In this document: positions 46,863 to 56,333 of the stretch, in pieces
Numbering within the stretch: the first letter of the stretch is position 1
How the letters are laid out: every line of letters begins with the position of its first letter
DNA from: Roseiarcus sp963832305
GTDB taxonomy: Bacteria; Pseudomonadota; Alphaproteobacteria; Rhizobiales; Beijerinckiaceae
Assembly: GCA_963832305.1 (NCBI GenBank)
Contig: CAWHTU010000005.1
Location: 124,001 to 188,000, forward strand
Direction of reading: 5' to 3'
Length of the DNA stretch: 64,000 nucleotides
Made by a program: the position numbers and the translations under genes
Notes under the pieces: generated by a model
The model's database searches: none
What the model was told of the DNA's origin: nothing
Seen by the model: the letters and a program-made list of their open reading frames with translations, nothing else

Positions 46863-47920
46863 TCACTTGATGCCGAGCGCGCGATTGACGGCGGATTTGT
46901 CGGCTCCCTGATCGATGAAATCCTCAAAGCTCGAACTCGCTGACCTTGATCAGGTGCTTCGCGATGAATTCGGCGCCTTCGCGCGCGCCGTCCACCCGGT
47001 TCTTGATCGCGCATTCCCACTCGAGAACCGCCCAGCTGTCGTAGCCGTACACCGAAAGGCTCGAGAAGATGGCGCCGAAGTCGACGTCTCCGTCGCCGAG
47101 CGATCGGAAGCGCCCGGCGCGGTGCGGCCAATCAGCAAAGCTCGAATAGACGCCCTGCTTCGGCGACGGCCGGAATTCCGCATCCTTGACGTGAAACGCC
47201 TTGATACGCTCGTGATAGACGTCGATGAAGCCGACGTAGTCGAGCGCCTGCAGCCGGAAGTGCGACGGGTCATAGTTGATGCAGCAGCGCTTGTGCCCTT
47301 TGAGCTTGTCGAGGAAGCGCTCGAACGTCACGCCGTCAAACAGGTCCTCGCCGGGATGCAGCTCGAAGCAAACGTCGACGCCCTGCTCCTCGTGCGCGTC
47401 GAGGATCGGCTTCCAGCGCCGGGCGAGCTCGTCGAAGGCGGTTTCGATCAGGCCCTTGGGAAGCGGCGGCCACGGGTAGAGGAACGGCCAGGCAAGAGCG
47501 CCGGAAAATGTCACATGGGCGTTGAGGCCCATGTTGCGGCTCGCTTTCGCCGCGAGCGTCACCTGCTCGGTCGCCCATTCCTGCCGCTTCTTCGGATTGC
47601 CCCGCACAGGCTTGGCCGCGAAAGCGTCCAAGGCTTGGTCGTAGACCGGATTGACCGCGACGAGCTGGCCCTGCAAATGGGTTGCGAGCTCGGTGATCTC
47701 GACGCCATGCTTCCTCGCGGTTCCGACGATTTCCTGGGCGTAGGTCTTGCTGGCCGCGGCTTTCTTGAGATCGATGAACCGCTCATCCCATGCGGGGATC
47801 TGCACGCCTTTGTAACCGAGTTTCGCCGCCCAGCCGCAGATCGAGTCGAAATCTATCGAACGGCGCCTCGTCGCCTGCGAACTGAGCGAGGAAGATTGCG
47901 GGCCCCTTGATCGATTTCAT
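46863..47920 (-). CDS. Xylose isomerase-like TIM-barrel sugar isomerase/epimerase (two frameshifts)
   Basis: Last gene of the long sugar operon, about 352 corrected residues. The true N-terminus is MKSIKGPAIFLAQFAGDEAPF at 47920; the frame breaks near 47855 and continues as GWAAKLGYKGVQIPAWDERF. Metal-site motifs are FELHPGEDLFDG (His/Glu), CINYDPSHFRLQ (Asp-His) and IKAFHVKDAEF (His). A second break near 46940 makes an early stop after SEFEL; the other frame carries the family tail SFEDFIDQGADKSAVNRAL to TGA at 46863-46865. Probably acts on the product of the operon's dehydrogenase. Confidence 0.85.
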
Positions 47921-47954
47921 AACCGTTTGTCTTTCTCCTGGATGGAATGCGCCG

Positions 47955-48803
47955 TCAGGCCTTCGTCCATTGCTCGCGCAGGAATTTGCCTCCGAACTGA
48001 TAGACTTCGTCGCGGTTCGGGAAGAAGTCGCGCCAAACTCGCGTCGCTGCAGCCAGGTCGGGCAATGCCCGCCCGAACGCCTCTATCACGCACCAGCCGT
48101 CGTAACCCCCTTGCTTGAGCGCCTTCATCGTCGCCGCCCAGGGGACGTGGCCCTTGCCGGGCGTTCCGCGGTCGTTCTCGGAGAAGTGCACATGATTGAT
48201 GTGCCTGATGTTGGGAGCGATGACCCCGACCGGGTCTTTCTCCTCGATATTGGCGTGGAACGTGTCATAGAGGAGGCCGTAGTTGGGCGCGCCTACCTGG
48301 CGCACGAGCTCAGCAGAATCGGCGACCGTATTGAGCACGTAGCATTCGAAGCGGTTCAGCGGCTCAACTGAAAGCTTGATGTTGCTCTTCGCCGCATGGG
48401 CGGCCGCGGCCCTGTGCACGCCCGCAACGTTGTCGCGTTCCGCCTTCGTCGGCGGTTCGCCGGTGAAGACGCCGAGCGGCTGGTAGAACGGACCGCAAAG
48501 CGTCTCGCCCCCCGCCGCCGCGAGGCAGTCGATCGCCCATTGGAGATGCTGGCGCCCAGCAGCGCACACTGCTGGATCTGCGCTAGCGCAGTCGCGCTCA
48601 GCGTCGGGAATGATCGCCACCCCGGTCGAGCGCAGGCCGTTGTCGCGGATCGCCTGGCCGACTTTGCGGAAATGCTCAGGCGTCCCCTCGAAGACAGGCA
48701 GCTCGACGCCGTCGAAACCGGCGCGCTTGATCTTGCCGAAGTGAGAAAAGTGCTCCTCGGTCACATGCGTTGTCCAAAGAAGCATATTGAATCCCAAGAG
48801 CAT
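47955..48803 (-). CDS. Sugar isomerase/epimerase, TIM barrel
   Basis: 282 residues of the AP-endonuclease-2/xylose-isomerase superfamily (hydroxypyruvate isomerase or 3-epimerase type). MLLGFNMLLWTTHVTEEHF starts it; metal residues are in LSVEPLNRFECYVLN (Glu), LLYDTFHANIEEKD (Asp-His) and NHVHFSENDRGTPG (His), with VIEAFGRALPD (Glu) near the end. GGGAGGACCG precedes the start. 34 bp before the last isomerase gene. Confidence 0.9.
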   Translation of the reverse strand: MLLGFNMLLWTTHVTEEHFSHFGKIKRAGFDGVELPVFEGTPEHFRKVGQAIRDNGLRSTGVAIIPDAERDCASADPAVCAAGRQHLQWAIDCLAAAGGETLCGPFYQPLGVFTGEPPTKAERDNVAGVHRAAAAHAAKSNIKLSVEPLNRFECYVLNTVADSAELVRQVGAPNYGLLYDTFHANIEEKDPVGVIAPNIRHINHVHFSENDRGTPGKGHVPWAATMKALKQGGYDGWCVIEAFGRALPDLAAATRVWRDFFPNRDEVYQFGGKFLREQWTKA

Positions 48804-48838
48804 CGGTCCTCCCAATTCTTTTTTCCAGATCTGCGTTC

Positions 48839-49276
48839 TCAGGCTTTGCGTCTTGCAAGGGTCCGGAGAAGCAAGGCCAGCACGACGGCGATCGCGGCCG
48901 CGCTCCAGACGAAGGGCTGTTGATAGAACGGGGCGTTCGCGTCGGGCGCGATCGCGTGGACGAAGAAGACGCCGTAGAGATAGGCTGCGGTTATCGAGAT
49001 CAGCATCACGACCGAGAACGCGAGCGCGATGATCAGCGCGGCGACAAGGAGCGAACGCAGGGTTGTGCCGGGCTGGCAGAGCGGCAGCAGGTTGTTGACG
49101 AGCCCGGCCAGGACGACGAGGGCACAGCCCACTCCGTAGAGCGTCAGGCTGAGAGGCTGGAAAATAAGCGCGAGCGCCAGAATGCCGAGGCCGATGATGG
49201 TCCATTCGAGGCGCCGGGCGGCGACCGGGCTCATTCCCGCGCCGGCTTTCGTGGTGGCGGACGTTTCCTGGCTCAT
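48839..49276 (-). CDS. Small four-helix membrane protein of the sugar operon
   Basis: 145 residues with four hydrophobic segments (about residues 26-45, 50-68, 74-104, 122-140). No known domain that I recognise. It overlaps the ATPase gene by 4 bases (ATGA) and is followed closely by an isomerase gene. A small membrane protein of unknown role is also seen in the rhizobial glycerol importer clusters with two ATPases (GlpSTPQUV), which resembles this layout; homology is not claimed. Confidence 0.75.
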   Translation of the reverse strand: MSQETSATTKAGAGMSPVAARRLEWTIIGLGILALALIFQPLSLTLYGVGCALVVLAGLVNNLLPLCQPGTTLRSLLVAALIIALAFSVVMLISITAAYLYGVFFVHAIAPDANAPFYQQPFVWSAAAIAVVLALLLRTLARRKA

Positions 49277-50361
49277 GAGCGCACCGCCTGCCCCGAAAAA
49301 TCGAATACGTGCGTCTCTCTCGCGTCGGTGCGCAGCCTCAGCGCGTCTCCGGCCTTCACGCGAATTCCACGCGGCACGACGACGCGGATGTCGCTGCCGA
49401 GGGAAGTCCGGGCATGGACCAGCGTCTCCGCGCCCATGGGTTCGATCAGCTCCGCCCTTCCGGCGATTGCCTCGGCGTCTGCTGCGTCGTCAAGGACGAG
49501 CGCCCTCGGCCTGATGCCGATCGTGACCTGGCCCTTGGCCAGCTTCGAGACCGCCGGATCGACCGGAAGGCGAATCGGCTGGCCGTCGATCCTGAAGCGG
49601 CCGTGCCCGTCATCCACGCCCTCGAACTCGGCGTGGAGGAGGTTCATCTGCGGCGTTCCGATGAAGCTCGCGACGAAAGCGGTCGCCGGCCTGGCGAAGA
49701 CCTCATGCGCCGAGTCGATCTGCTCGATGACGCCGTCGCGCATGATTACAATCCGATCCGCCATCGTCAGGGCCTCGAGCTGGTCGTGCGTGACGATCAC
49801 CGTGGCCTTCGACAGGCCACGAAGCACCGTCTTGATGTCGCTGCGCATAGTTTGCCTGAGCTCGATGTCGAGGCGGCTCAGAGGCTCGTCAAACAGGAAG
49901 CAGTTCGGATCGCGCACGACCGCGCGCGCAACCGCCACGCGCTGTTTTTCCCCTTCCGCAAGATGGCTCGGAAGCCGATCGAGGACGGTTTCGAGATGCA
50001 GCATCTTTGCCACCCGCGCGACGCGGCTGGACGCCGTCTTCGCGTCGAGCCGCTCGACATGCAGCGGGAACATGATGTTTTCGCGCACGCTCAGGGCCGG
50101 ATAAAGCGCGTAGAACTGGAACACCATGGCGATGTTGCGCTGGTCCGGCCGCAAGTCGTTCACGCGCTTGCCGGCGATGAGGACGTCGCCGCCGCTTGCG
50201 CGCTCGAGCCCCGCGACGATGCGCAATGTCGTCGTTTTCCCGCATCCGGAGGGGCCGAGCAAACAGACGACCTCGCCTGCCGCGACGGACAGGCTCAGGT
50301 CCTTGACGGCGGTGAACGCGCCGAAATGCTTGGTGACCCCCCTAAGCTCGATCGTCGACAT
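49273..50361 (-). CDS. Sugar ABC importer ATPase A, with degenerate signature motif
   Basis: 362 residues of the MalK/UgpC family. Walker A is GPSGCGKTT (36-44), Walker B CFLFDEP (Asp158, Glu159) and the H-loop VTHDQLEAL (His192) is intact. But the signature reads LAEGEKQR (134-141) instead of LSGGQ/E-QR. The C-terminal TOBE domain is present (GIRPRALVLDD). Its partner ATPase B, 3.6 kb away in the same operon, has a good signature and lacks the H-loop His, so the two probably form an asymmetric heterodimer. Confidence 0.92.
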   Translation of the reverse strand: MSTIELRGVTKHFGAFTAVKDLSLSVAAGEVVCLLGPSGCGKTTTLRIVAGLERASGGDVLIAGKRVNDLRPDQRNIAMVFQFYALYPALSVRENIMFPLHVERLDAKTASSRVARVAKMLHLETVLDRLPSHLAEGEKQRVAVARAVVRDPNCFLFDEPLSRLDIELRQTMRSDIKTVLRGLSKATVIVTHDQLEALTMADRIVIMRDGVIEQIDSAHEVFARPATAFVASFIGTPQMNLLHAEFEGVDDGHGRFRIDGQPIRLPVDPAVSKLAKGQVTIGIRPRALVLDDAADAEAIAGRAELIEPMGAETLVHARTSLGSDIRVVVPRGIRVKAGDALRLRTDARETHVFDFSGQAVRS

Positions 50362-50366
50362 CGGCG

Positions 50367-51314
50367 CTATCTCTTGATCGTGCCGAAGGTGACGCCGCGC
50401 AGCAGCTGGTTCTGAAGCGCGAAGGTCACGATGATCACAGGGATTAGGAACAGCGTCTCGATGGCGGCGAGGAGGCCCCAGCGAACGCCCATGTCGCCGC
50501 CGATCGTCTGCGACATGGCGACCGGAACGGTGCGGGTCTCCACGCCGCTCAGGAGGAGGGCGAAAAGGAACTCGTTCCAGGTAAGTATGAGGCCGAAGAC
50601 GGCGGTCGCGGCAAGACCGGCCAGCACCTGCGGCAGGCAGATCTTGAAGAACACGCGGATGTCGGACGATCCGTCGATGCGCGCCGCGTCCTCGACGTCG
50701 AGAGCGAGTTCGTCGAAGAAGCTCTTCATCATCCAGATCGCGAACGGCAGGTTGAACATCGTGTACAGCGCGATGATGCCCGCATATGTCCCCGCGAGAC
50801 CGGTCACGCGAAACATGATGAAGATCGGGATGATGACCACAATCGCGGGCAGCATGCGGGTCGTAAGGACCATGAACAGATAAGTGTCGTTGCCCTTCAG
50901 CGGATAGCGCGAGAAGCCGAACGCGGCCATTGTGCCGATCGCCAGCGCAAGCAGGACGCTCACGCCAGAAATGAACAGCGAGTTGAAGAAATAGAGCGCA
51001 AAGCCGGTGTTTTGGACCGGGCCGCCAGCGGAAAAGGAGCGGCTGAACACGTGCACGAAATTTTCGAGCGTCGGGGTGAAGAAGAATTTCGCCGGCACCG
51101 CCAGCGCGTCCTCGTAGGTCTTGAACGAGGTGAGGATGATCCAGAACACCGGAAAGAAGTAGATGATGCTGACGATCGCGGCGAGGAGCGTGCGTCCCCA
51201 TCCCGCATCGCCCACGCCCCTCGAGGCGGCCCGGGAGTAAATTCGTTCGCCAAGCCGCTGGAGCAATTGGTTCCTGGGCGCGGATTGAGCTGAGTTTTGA
51301 GCCATGTCGGTCAT
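50367..51314 (-). CDS. Sugar ABC transporter permease (MalG type)
   Basis: 315 residues, six membrane segments. The EAA loop that contacts the ATPase is ELALDVEDAARIDGSSDIRVFFKICLP (quoted in part: DVEDAARIDGSSD), near residue 210. The first 40 residues are cytoplasmic. The start overlaps the stop of the upstream permease gene by 4 bases, and the ATPase A gene follows after 5 bp. Confidence 0.92.
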   Translation of the reverse strand: MTDMAQNSAQSAPRNQLLQRLGERIYSRAASRGVGDAGWGRTLLAAIVSIIYFFPVFWIILTSFKTYEDALAVPAKFFFTPTLENFVHVFSRSFSAGGPVQNTGFALYFFNSLFISGVSVLLALAIGTMAAFGFSRYPLKGNDTYLFMVLTTRMLPAIVVIIPIFIMFRVTGLAGTYAGIIALYTMFNLPFAIWMMKSFFDELALDVEDAARIDGSSDIRVFFKICLPQVLAGLAATAVFGLILTWNEFLFALLLSGVETRTVPVAMSQTIGGDMGVRWGLLAAIETLFLIPVIIVTFALQNQLLRGVTFGTIKR

Positions 51315-52387
51315 GCCGGAGCGGCTTCCTTCGCGCGTCGAGTCGCGAAATAGAGATAGAGGTTGGTGAGCACGATCACCGTGAAGAGCAGGATATAGGC
51401 GAGCGCCGTCGAATCACTCGTCTTGTTGTTTTCGAAGGCGATGCGGTAGACGCGCAGCGCGATCGTCTCGGTTGCCGTGCCTGGCCCGCCGTTGGTGAGC
51501 AGGAAGACGAGATCAAACAGCTTGAAGGCTTCGATCGTCCGGAACAGCAGCGCGAGGAGCATGAGGCCGCGGATGTAGGGGAAGGTGATCGACCAGAATT
51601 GGCGCCATTGGGAGACGCGGTCGATGGCCGCTGCCTCGTAAAGATATTTTGGCACGCTGACGAGTCCCGCGAGCACGAGCAGCATGACGAAGGGCGACCA
51701 CATCCAGGCGTCGGCGAAGACGATACCGATCCGCGAGCCCCACACCGTGCTCATTAGAATGAATTGCTGGCCGGTAAGAAGCCGCACGGCCTGCGAGAGC
51801 AGGCCGAAGGTCGGATCATAATAGTAGCGAAAGAAGGCGCCGACCGCGACGAAGGACAGCATCATCGGCGTGAGCACGAGGATCAGGAGAAAGCGCCGGA
51901 GCGGAAACTGCTTCGAAAACAGCAGCGCAAGCAGAAAGCCGACGACCATCTGCGCGGCGACCGTCATCGAGGCGAGGATCACAGTGTTGTGCAGCCTGTC
52001 CCAGACCTCCGGGTCGCTGAGGACGTTGGCATAGTTTTCGAGGCCGACCCAGGTCGGCGCTCGCGCGCGATTTGACCGATAATTGAAGAACGACAGCCCG
52101 AACGACCACAGCAGCGGGAAGACGTTCATGAGAAACAGCAGCGCCAGCGCCGGAGCGACGAGCAGTCCTCCGGTGTAGCGGCCCCAGGCGTTCACGATCA
52201 CGGTCGCGGCGAACAGGGCGGCGAGCGCCGACGAAACCCAGAAGGATAAATTCGGCGGCAGCAGCGGGATCGCGACCGCCATGCCGATGAGAAATACGAC
52301 GAGGCCGCCGCGCCAGTTGTCCCAGCGCAGCGCCGTCAGCCGCTGCAGGAATGGCCCGGATTCAGGAAAGTCGGTCGTTGTGGTCAT
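51311..52387 (-). CDS. Sugar ABC transporter permease (MalF type)
   Basis: 358 residues with about eight hydrophobic segments; the first pair is an extra N-terminal hairpin. The EAA loop is PKYLYEAAAIDRVSQWRQFWSITFP (in part: YEAAAIDRVSQWRQF) around residue 260. Partner of the MalG-type permease that overlaps it. Lies 122 bp after the binding-protein gene. Confidence 0.92.
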   Translation of the reverse strand: MTTTTDFPESGPFLQRLTALRWDNWRGGLVVFLIGMAVAIPLLPPNLSFWVSSALAALFAATVIVNAWGRYTGGLLVAPALALLFLMNVFPLLWSFGLSFFNYRSNRARAPTWVGLENYANVLSDPEVWDRLHNTVILASMTVAAQMVVGFLLALLFSKQFPLRRFLLILVLTPMMLSFVAVGAFFRYYYDPTFGLLSQAVRLLTGQQFILMSTVWGSRIGIVFADAWMWSPFVMLLVLAGLVSVPKYLYEAAAIDRVSQWRQFWSITFPYIRGLMLLALLFRTIEAFKLFDLVFLLTNGGPGTATETIALRVYRIAFENNKTSDSTALAYILLFTVIVLTNLYLYFATRRAKEAAPA

Positions 52388-52509
52388 GCGTCAGCCGGAT
52401 GATTCGCCTGCACGAGAATTCAGGTGGGGAACAGCCGGCCACAAGATGTGAACAAGGCTTTAGGTGCGCGCCGCCCTTCGGCGGCGCGCTGGTTCCTTTG
52501 AACGGCGTG

Positions 52510-53943
52510 CTACTTGATGCGGCCCGCGTCCTTGAGCGTCTTCTCCTGAAAGTTGGCGATGTTGTCGAGCGTCGTCTTGGCGTCCTGCTGGCCCGTCACC
52601 GCCTTGGTGTACTCCTCCTGCTGCTGGGTCAGAAGCTCGAAGAACTCGGGAATGTGCCAGAAGTCCTTCTGCCAATCGAGGCTCTCGGCCCAGGTGCGGT
52701 TCCACGGACGGAAGCTCAAGTAGCTGGGGTCCGTGTAAACGGACCTGAGCGCGCTTTGGCCGCCGGCCTTGGCGTAGGCGATCTGGGTGTCCTTCGACAG
52801 CCACCACTTCACGAAATCGAGCGCTTCCTTGTTCTGAATGTCGGAGTTCCATGTCATCAGAACAAATGGCTGACCGCCGATCACGGACCAGCGCTCGATT
52901 CCTTTGTCTGTCTTGAGGCCGGGCAGTTGGGCGAAGTCGATCTTGTCCGCGACCTTCGAGGTGTCCGCATGGATCGAGCTTTCCGCGAATCCGATCCATT
53001 CGAGGTTGCTCGCCACCTTGCCGGCGCGGAAGAGTTCGTCCGTCTTGAAGATGTCGAGGTTGCCGGTCGTTCCTTCCGGCGGCATATACTTCACGAACGA
53101 CAGCAGGTGCTCGAAGGACTTCACGGCCTCCGGCGAGTTCATGACGCCAACGGCGTGCGCATTGGGCTGCTTGGTCTCATCCCAGATGTCGCCGCCGTGC
53201 TGCCAGAGGAACTCGTAGGCCGAGGTGGTGAAGAAGTCGTAGCCTTTGCCGACCTGGAACTCGATGCCGTAGAAGTCGTCATCGAGCGGCTTGCCCATAA
53301 GCATCTCGCCCTTCTTACGGTGGAAGAAGTCGCCGAAGTCGCGGTAGTTATCCCAGGTGATCTGGTCCATCTCCTCGGGCGTGCAGGGCAGCTTGTACTT
53401 GTATTTCTGCTGGAAATTCTTCTGCTCGGTCGGATCGCAGAAGACGTCCTTCCGATAGTAGTTGATGACCAGGTCGGGCATCTGCGGGAAGCCGTAGAGT
53501 TGATCCGACTTGTACGGATAGGTGGAATACGAGGCCTTGACCGCCGGATGAAGGTCCTTGAACACCGCCTGCAGGCCGGGGTCCGCGTCGACGTACTTAT
53601 TGATGTTGAGATAATAGCCGCCCTCGATGAAGGCGCCGAGCCACTGGCTGTCCGAAACCGCCATATTGTACTTCTTTTCGCCCGAGGTCAGCGAGGCGTT
53701 GAGGCGGGTGTAGTAGTCGGGCCAGGGAATGAAATCGACGTCGAGCGTCACCTTGTTGCCTGACTTCGGCTTGTAGGTCTTGTCGAACAGGTCCTTCATG
53801 ATGTGGGTCGGCGGCCAGTCAGGCACCGCCATCTTAAGCGTCACGTCCTCGGCCAAGGCCGGCGCGCTCGCGATCCCCGCGGCAGCGGCCAGGGCCGCTG
53901 CGGCGAGACCGCCTAACATTGCTGCTTTCAGTTTCATTTCCAT
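52510..53943 (-). CDS. Sugar/polyol ABC transporter substrate-binding protein (UgpB type)
   Basis: 477-residue periplasmic binding protein of family SBP_bac_1. The signal peptide is MKLKAAMLGGLAAAALAAAAG with cleavage after ALA near residue 31. GFPQMPDLVINYYRKD and NNYRDFGDFFHRKK-like regions and several aromatic residues in the cleft suggest a carbohydrate ligand. Second ATG (two codons in) is also possible. The 122-bp gap downstream fits the usual higher expression of the binding protein. Confidence 0.92.
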   Translation of the reverse strand: MEMKLKAAMLGGLAAAALAAAAGIASAPALAEDVTLKMAVPDWPPTHIMKDLFDKTYKPKSGNKVTLDVDFIPWPDYYTRLNASLTSGEKKYNMAVSDSQWLGAFIEGGYYLNINKYVDADPGLQAVFKDLHPAVKASYSTYPYKSDQLYGFPQMPDLVINYYRKDVFCDPTEQKNFQQKYKYKLPCTPEEMDQITWDNYRDFGDFFHRKKGEMLMGKPLDDDFYGIEFQVGKGYDFFTTSAYEFLWQHGGDIWDETKQPNAHAVGVMNSPEAVKSFEHLLSFVKYMPPEGTTGNLDIFKTDELFRAGKVASNLEWIGFAESSIHADTSKVADKIDFAQLPGLKTDKGIERWSVIGGQPFVLMTWNSDIQNKEALDFVKWWLSKDTQIAYAKAGGQSALRSVYTDPSYLSFRPWNRTWAESLDWQKDFWHIPEFFELLTQQQEEYTKAVTGQQDAKTTLDNIANFQEKTLKDAGRIK

Positions 53944-53974
53944 TCCTCCCTGGCGCTTTCAGGTTGCGCCCTCA

Positions 53975-55069
53975 CTATCGGCCGATGGCCGAACCGTCGT
54001 GACTTCTGAATAGATAGATCTTCGCCGGGTCAATGATGATCGGAAGCTTGTCGCCTTCCCTGATGCTCACCGCCTGGGCCTCAGGCAGGACCATGCGAAG
54101 CGGCTGGCTGTTCGTGACCAGCGAAACGATGGTGACGTCCCCCAGAGGCTCGAGCTGCTGTACGGTCGGTTCGCTCGACGGCGGCGCGCCCTTGGCGAGC
54201 CTGATGTCGGACGGACGCAGACCAAGAGACAGCAGCTCGCCAGCGGCCAGTCGCCCCCAGAGGCGCGCCGGGCTCAACCGGCCGTAGGGCGTATCGAGGC
54301 TCGCGCCGTCGCCCGCGACTTTCACGTCGAAGATGTTCATGTGGGGCGAACCGATCTTGCTTGCGACATAGCGATCGACCGGCCTTTCGTAAAGATCGTC
54401 TGGCGAGCCCTGTTGAACGGCGCGCCCTGCTCGCAGGACCGCGATCTCCTCACCCATCGACAGCGCCTCGAGTTCGTCCGGCGTGGCGTATACGACCGTC
54501 ATGCCGAACTGGCGGTGCAGCCGCTTGAGCTCCGCGCGCATGTCGTGCCTGAGCTTGGCGTCGAGATTGGTGAGAGGTTCGTCGAGGAGCAGAAGCTTCG
54601 GCGTGCGGATCAGCGATCGACCCAGCGCCACGCGCTGCTGCTCGCCGCCGGAGAGCGTCGCCGGTTTCTGGTCAAGCCGATGCTCGAGTTTGAGCATGTG
54701 AGCGGTCTCGCGAACCCGCCGCGTCACGTCTCTCGAAGGGACGCCGTCCTCGATCAACGGGTAGGCGAGGTTCTTGAAGACGGTCAGGTGCGGATAGAGC
54801 GCAAAGGACTGGAACACCATCGAAACGCCGCGTCCCTTGATCGGGGCGTTGGCGACGTCCCGCTCCCCGATGCGGATGGAGCCGCTGTCGGGGCGGACGA
54901 GGCCCGAAACGGCTCTCAAGGTCGTGGTCTTGCCGACGGCGCTCGGCCCGAACAGCACGAAGAAACGGCCCTCCGCGACTTCGAGGCTGAGGCCGTCAAG
55001 CGCGCGCACGGCGCCGTAGGTCTTCGTGACCCCCGACAGGGATAGCCCGACCGCTCTTCCGCTCGCCAT
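53975..55069 (-). CDS. Sugar ABC importer ATPase B, H-loop His replaced by Pro
   Basis: 364 residues of the MalK/UgpC family. Walker A is GPSAVGKTT (41-49), signature LSGGEQQR (139-146) is canonical, Walker B LLLLDEP (Asp163, Glu164) is intact. The H-loop reads YATPDELEAL, with Pro197 where His is expected. The TOBE-like domain follows (SLGLRPSDIRLAKG). The defect complements that of ATPase A. It is 31 bp upstream of the binding-protein gene. Confidence 0.92.
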   Translation of the reverse strand: MASGRAVGLSLSGVTKTYGAVRALDGLSLEVAEGRFFVLFGPSAVGKTTTLRAVSGLVRPDSGSIRIGERDVANAPIKGRGVSMVFQSFALYPHLTVFKNLAYPLIEDGVPSRDVTRRVRETAHMLKLEHRLDQKPATLSGGEQQRVALGRSLIRTPKLLLLDEPLTNLDAKLRHDMRAELKRLHRQFGMTVVYATPDELEALSMGEEIAVLRAGRAVQQGSPDDLYERPVDRYVASKIGSPHMNIFDVKVAGDGASLDTPYGRLSPARLWGRLAAGELLSLGLRPSDIRLAKGAPPSSEPTVQQLEPLGDVTIVSLVTNSQPLRMVLPEAQAVSIREGDKLPIIIDPAKIYLFRSHDGSAIGR

Positions 55070-55152
55070 CTGTGTTCCGAACTCCTCGTTTCGCGCTGAT
55101 TTACCCCCGGCTCCTCGGAGCTCGGGGCTACGCGCTCCTTGCCAGCCCGCGA

Positions 55153-56292
55153 TTAGGGCCGCTCCCACTTGCCGTTCTGCGCGGACCGCAGCACCGCGTC
55201 GGTCACTCGGTCGGTGGCCAGCGCATCCCGGAACGTCGGCGCCGCCGGCTTGCCGGAGACGAGTCCGCCCAGGAAGTCGGCGACCTGATGGACGAAGGTA
55301 TGCTCGTAGCCGATCTGAAGGCCGGGAACCCACCAGCGCCCCATGTAGGGGTGGTCGCCGTCGGTGATGTGCAGCGATCTCCAGCCGCGCACGATCCCCT
55401 CGTCGCGGTGATCGAAATACTGCAGGCGATGCAGATCGTGCAGGTCCCAAAAGATCGACGCGTGCTCGCCATTGATCTCGAACGTGTAGAGGGCCTTGTG
55501 GCCGCGCGCGTAGCGGGTGGCCTCGAAGCTCGCCAGCGAGCCGTTGGCGAAGCGGGCGAGGAAGAGGCTTGCATCGTCGATCCTGACCGGTTCGACCTTT
55601 CCCGTCAGGTTGTGCATACGCTCCTTGACGAAGGTTTCGGTCATCGCGGTCACCTTGTCGATGCCGCCGTTGAGCCAGAGGGCCGTGTCGATGCAGTGCG
55701 CGAGCAGGTCCCCGGTTACGCCGCTGCCCGCAACGCCCGCGTCGAGGCGCCAGAGCGCCGTCCCTCCCTGCGGCAGGTCCTTGGAAATAGTCCAGTCCTG
55801 CAGGAATTTCGCGCGATAGTGATAGATGCGTCCGAGCCGACCATCGTCAATCAGCTGCTTCGCCAGAGTCACCGCCGGTACGCGTCGGTAATTGTACCAG
55901 ACCATGTTCGGGACATTGGCCCGTTCGACCGCTTCGGTCATCTTGGCGGATTCGGTTGCATTGCGGCCGAGCGGCTTCTCGCACATGACCATTTTGCCCG
56001 CCGCGGCCGCCGCAAGCGCGATTTCGGCGTGCGTGTCGTTGGGTGCGGCGATATCGATGAGGTCGATGTCCTTCCGCCCGACGAGCTTCTTCCAGTCGGT
56101 CTCGGCTGATTCATAGTTCCAGGTCGCGGCGAAGCCCTCGACCTTCGCCTTGTCCCGTCCGCACACGGCCTTGAGCACGGGCTCGTAGCCGACGTCAAAG
56201 AACTGGTTGACCTTTCCAAACGCATTCGAATGCGTCCGGCCCATAAAGCCGTAGCCAATCATCCCGACGTTGATTTTCTTCCGGTCGGCCAT
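55153..56292 (-). CDS. Gfo/Idh/MocA-family sugar/polyol dehydrogenase
   Basis: 379-residue NAD(P)-dependent oxidoreductase. The Rossmann motif is VGMIGYGFMGRTHSNAF, and VMCEKPLGRNA is the EKP motif with the catalytic Lys. The C-terminal domain has DLLAHCIDTALWLNGG with the active-site Asp-His-like residues. It probably oxidises a sugar or cyclitol, as in inositol or 3-keto-sugar pathways. Followed by the ATPase B gene (83 bp) in the same operon. Confidence 0.92.
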   Translation of the reverse strand: MADRKKINVGMIGYGFMGRTHSNAFGKVNQFFDVGYEPVLKAVCGRDKAKVEGFAATWNYESAETDWKKLVGRKDIDLIDIAAPNDTHAEIALAAAAAGKMVMCEKPLGRNATESAKMTEAVERANVPNMVWYNYRRVPAVTLAKQLIDDGRLGRIYHYRAKFLQDWTISKDLPQGGTALWRLDAGVAGSGVTGDLLAHCIDTALWLNGGIDKVTAMTETFVKERMHNLTGKVEPVRIDDASLFLARFANGSLASFEATRYARGHKALYTFEINGEHASIFWDLHDLHRLQYFDHRDEGIVRGWRSLHITDGDHPYMGRWWVPGLQIGYEHTFVHQVADFLGGLVSGKPAAPTFRDALATDRVTDAVLRSAQNGKWERP

Positions 56293-56333
56293 GCTGCCTT
56301 TGCTTTCCCTTTGTCCGAGGTCCTCTTGGCCGC

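Noticed and set aside
52351..53763. 470-codon plus-strand frame
   Set aside because: Antisense to the binding-protein gene, which has a signal peptide and family motifs.
48839..55069. Naming the sugar importer as the glycerol transporter GlpSTPQUV
   Set aside because: The two-ATPase layout with a small membrane protein is similar, but the nearby isomerases and Gfo/Idh dehydrogenase, and the absence of glpD/glpK, argue against glycerol. Sequence homology could not be tested.
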